A stretch of DNA of 41,728 bases from Gammaproteobacteria bacterium (GTDB lineage Bacteria; Pseudomonadota; Gammaproteobacteria; Steroidobacterales; Steroidobacteraceae): assembly GCA_028293765.1 (NCBI GenBank), contig JAQGOG010000018.1, positions 1 to 41,728 on the forward strand. The letters are read 5' to 3'. The translations under genes were made by a program, and so were the position numbers. Below are positions 40,628 through 41,728 of this stretch, one piece after another. Numbering within the stretch: position 1 is the stretch's first letter; each line of letters begins with the position of its first letter. A model generated the notes under the pieces. It saw only the letters and a program-made list of their open reading frames with translations, did not search any database and was not told the DNA's origin.

Positions 40628-40820
40628 GTCATTTGTCTCCACTTGATGCTACGGCAATAGAGTAGACGAAAGGCCGCTTCGCGGCTGTCATCTCGGGACA
40701 GTCACTGGCCGAAGTTGGCCGTAAGGTTAAATTGGTTCTCATTCTTCAGGAACACGTTGATGATCCAGATGCTGCTGGGCCCAGCCGTACTGGCAGGGGC
40801 GGCTCACGCCCCCGAGATTA

Positions 40821-41075
40821 CGCTACGCTGACCCCGCTGATTTGGGGTAAGCCTCCGGGCATGACGCCTTGACTTGGCGTTTTCTGCCAGCAATGCGGAA
40901 GCAGCTCTTCAAGTCGGCTGGCAGGCTGGGTCGGCAGGCGCTCGAGGACGTCCTTGAGGTAGCGGTACGGATCGTGCCCGTTGAGTTTCGCGGATTGGAT
41001 CAGGCTCATGACCACGGCGGCGCGGCGGCCCGCGCGCAGCGAGCCGGCAAAGAGCCAGTTGCGGCGCTTATGCAT
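40821..41075 (-). pseudogene. IS66-family transposase TnpC, C-terminal fragment
   Basis: On the minus strand the frame reads MHKRRNWLFAGSLRAGRRAA, then VVMSLIQSAKLNGHDPYRYL and LERLPTQPASRLEELLPHCW. This is the C-terminal signature of IS66 TnpC transposase (RRNWLFAGSxxGGxRAAxxxSLIxxAKLNGxDPxxYLxxVLxRL). The catalytic DDE region, about 350 residues upstream, is absent. It meets a plus-strand IS66 fragment head to head at about 41075. Confidence 0.85.
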
Positions 41076-41114
41076 GCCTGTCCATAAGCGCCGCAATTAT
41101 CTCTTTGCAGGCTC
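41041..41114. repeat. Imperfect inverted repeat joining two IS66 fragments
   Basis: The two IS66 pieces begin with the same codons in opposite directions, so their first 32 bases form an inverted repeat. Arms 41041-41072 and 41083-41114 match at 28 of 32 positions, with perfect 12-base inner arms (GCGGCGCTTATG and CATAAGCGCCGC) around a 10-base centre. It encodes HKRRN-LFAGS on both strands. The structure marks a recombination joint between two different IS66 copies and could form a stable cruciform. Confidence 0.8.
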
Positions 41115-41307
41115 GGATGCAGGTGGGGATACCGCAGCACGGCTGTACCGCCTGGTCGGCACATGCCGCTTGAATGGGGTCGACCCGCACCTGTACGTTC
41201 GGCATGTCCTGGCGTGTATCGCAACGCATTCTATCAACCACATCGACGAACTGGTGCCATGGCGAGTCGGCCCTCTCTTACCCCTCGCGCTATCGCGCGC
41301 CGCGTAA
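41074..41307 (+). pseudogene. Second IS66-family transposase TnpC, C-terminal fragment
   Basis: The plus-strand frame reads MPVHKRRNYLFAGSDAGGDT, then AARLYRLVGTCRLNGVDPHL and YVRHVLACIATHSINHIDEL. Like the minus-strand piece it is the IS66 TnpC C-terminus, but its sequence differs strongly (GSDAGG versus GSLRAG), so it derives from another IS66 element. The upstream catalytic part is missing. Its 3' end overlaps the start of the pRiA4b ORF-3-like frame at 41259. Confidence 0.85.
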
Positions 41308-41636
41308 AGCAGCTCACGACTCTGCAATACCAACTGCGGATCGAACTAAAGGAAGTCCAACCGCTCGTGTGGCGTCGCTTGTTGGTGCCGGAGAACGTCA
41401 CCCTCGTCAACCTCAGTGTCATCCTGCAAACAGCCATGGGCTGGCACCGCGGTCACCTGCACGAGTATGTCGTCGGCCGGCTGCACTACGGCATCCCCGA
41501 CGAAGACTGGCCCGATTCGGAACCAGTCGTGGATGAACATCGGGTTCGCTTGAACACGTTAATTGACTCTGGTGCGCGCCGCTTCAAGTTCCTCTACGAC
41601 TGCACGTGTGCGACTGGGCGCCATCCGAAACTTTGA
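41259..41636 (+). pseudogene. pRiA4b ORF-3-like protein, truncated by frameshift or deletion
   Basis: ATG 41259 gives 125 residues. From residue 22 the sequence follows the PRiA4_ORF3 family: YQLRIELKEVQPLVWRRLLV, then VNLSVILQTAMGWHRGHLHE and FKFLYD. Complete members continue with a YDFGDGWEH-type core of about 60-100 more residues; here the frame turns to CTCATGRHPKL and stops. The family is plasmid- and transposon-associated with unknown function. The truncation fits its position among IS66 relics. Upstream in-frame starts overlap the IS66 tail and are not used. Confidence 0.78.
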
Positions 41637-41728
41637 GGCAGTAGCAACCTTCCTGCGGTCCCTGCCACCCGCTCCTGCGCCCGACGCGTATCGAGCGGAG
41701 ATCGTCCGGCTAGAACACAAAGCTGAGA
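41608..41728 (+). CDS. Possible start of a transposase-like protein (runs off window)
   Basis: From a GTG at 41608 a frame stays open to the right edge for 40 codons, reading MRLGAIRNFEAVATFLRSLP then PAPAPDAYRAEIVRLEHKAE. The AYxAEIxRLxxxxE pattern recalls the N-terminus of IS66 TnpC, just before the coiled region, and would fit this IS66-rich zone. It overlaps the end of the truncated pRiA4b-like frame. No SD was seen. Low certainty. Confidence 0.3.
   Translation, partial: MRLGAIRNFEAVATFLRSLPPAPAPDAYRAEIVRLEHKAE

Noticed and set aside
1..41728. CRISPR array, tRNA, rRNA or riboswitch
   Set aside because: No regularly spaced direct repeats, no cloverleaf with a CCA end or T-loop consensus, and no recognisable riboswitch core were seen by eye on either strand. 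A covariance-model scan would be decisive.

Overview
The window reads as chromosomal DNA of a GC-rich Gram-negative bacterium. Two TonB-dependent outer-membrane receptors, a FecI/FecR surface-signalling pair, several lipoproteins and SD-led genes with GC-rich third codon positions support this. The mix of TonB receptors, a flavin-dependent tryptophan-halogenase homologue and LysR/AraC/TetR regulators suggests a gammaproteobacterium near the Xanthomonadales or Steroidobacter-like lineages. That placement is inference from gene content, with no rRNA or other marker in view. No tRNA, rRNA, CRISPR array or intact prophage was seen.

Layout. 1-3.8 kb: two small redox/stress modules, each with a regulator divergent from an enzyme: TetR with an NmrA-like NAD(P)-binding protein, and HxlR with an FMN azoreductase; both intergenic gaps carry clear palindromic operator candidates. 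4.0-9.8 kb: single genes with little apparent linkage: a duplicated His-rich metal-binding protein, a small membrane protein, a SAM methyltransferase, a secreted protein of unknown function, a secreted HExxH metallopeptidase ending in a ComEA-like helix-hairpin-helix, and a DUF3626-like cytosolic protein. 10.1-15.2 kb: a Cys-rich flavodoxin-fold reductase, a fatty-acid-hydroxylase/sterol-desaturase protein and a compact arsenosugar-type cluster (two glycosyltransferases around the radical SAM protein ArsS, then a membrane protein), with no ArsM methyltransferase in view.

15.3-23.6 kb: the most coherent system, a minus-strand run of ECF sigma factor, FecR, STN-containing TonB receptor, flavin-dependent halogenase and exported six-hairpin glycosidase-like enzyme. 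The sigma/anti-sigma pair probably senses ligand through the receptor and switches on uptake and processing of a glycosylated, probably aromatic or indolic, substrate.

23.6-28.7 kb: decayed gene pieces (LysR tail, 3-hydroxyacyl-CoA dehydrogenase head, PQQ alcohol dehydrogenase head) interleaved with intact small genes and a membrane/SDR-DoxX cluster. 28.7-33.0 kb: an AraC regulator divergent from a second TonB receptor that is followed immediately by an HSL-type esterase, so probably import and hydrolysis of an ester. 33.3-38.3 kb: three exported proteins on the plus strand, a DUF2059 lipoprotein, an unknown lipoprotein, and an unusual trypsin-like protease that ends in a TonB C-terminal domain. 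38.4-41.7 kb: a VOC-fold protein and a GFA-like protein among relics of an integrase-type transposase, a VapC toxin and two IS66 transposase tails joined head to head, plus a truncated pRiA4b ORF-3-like gene at the right edge.
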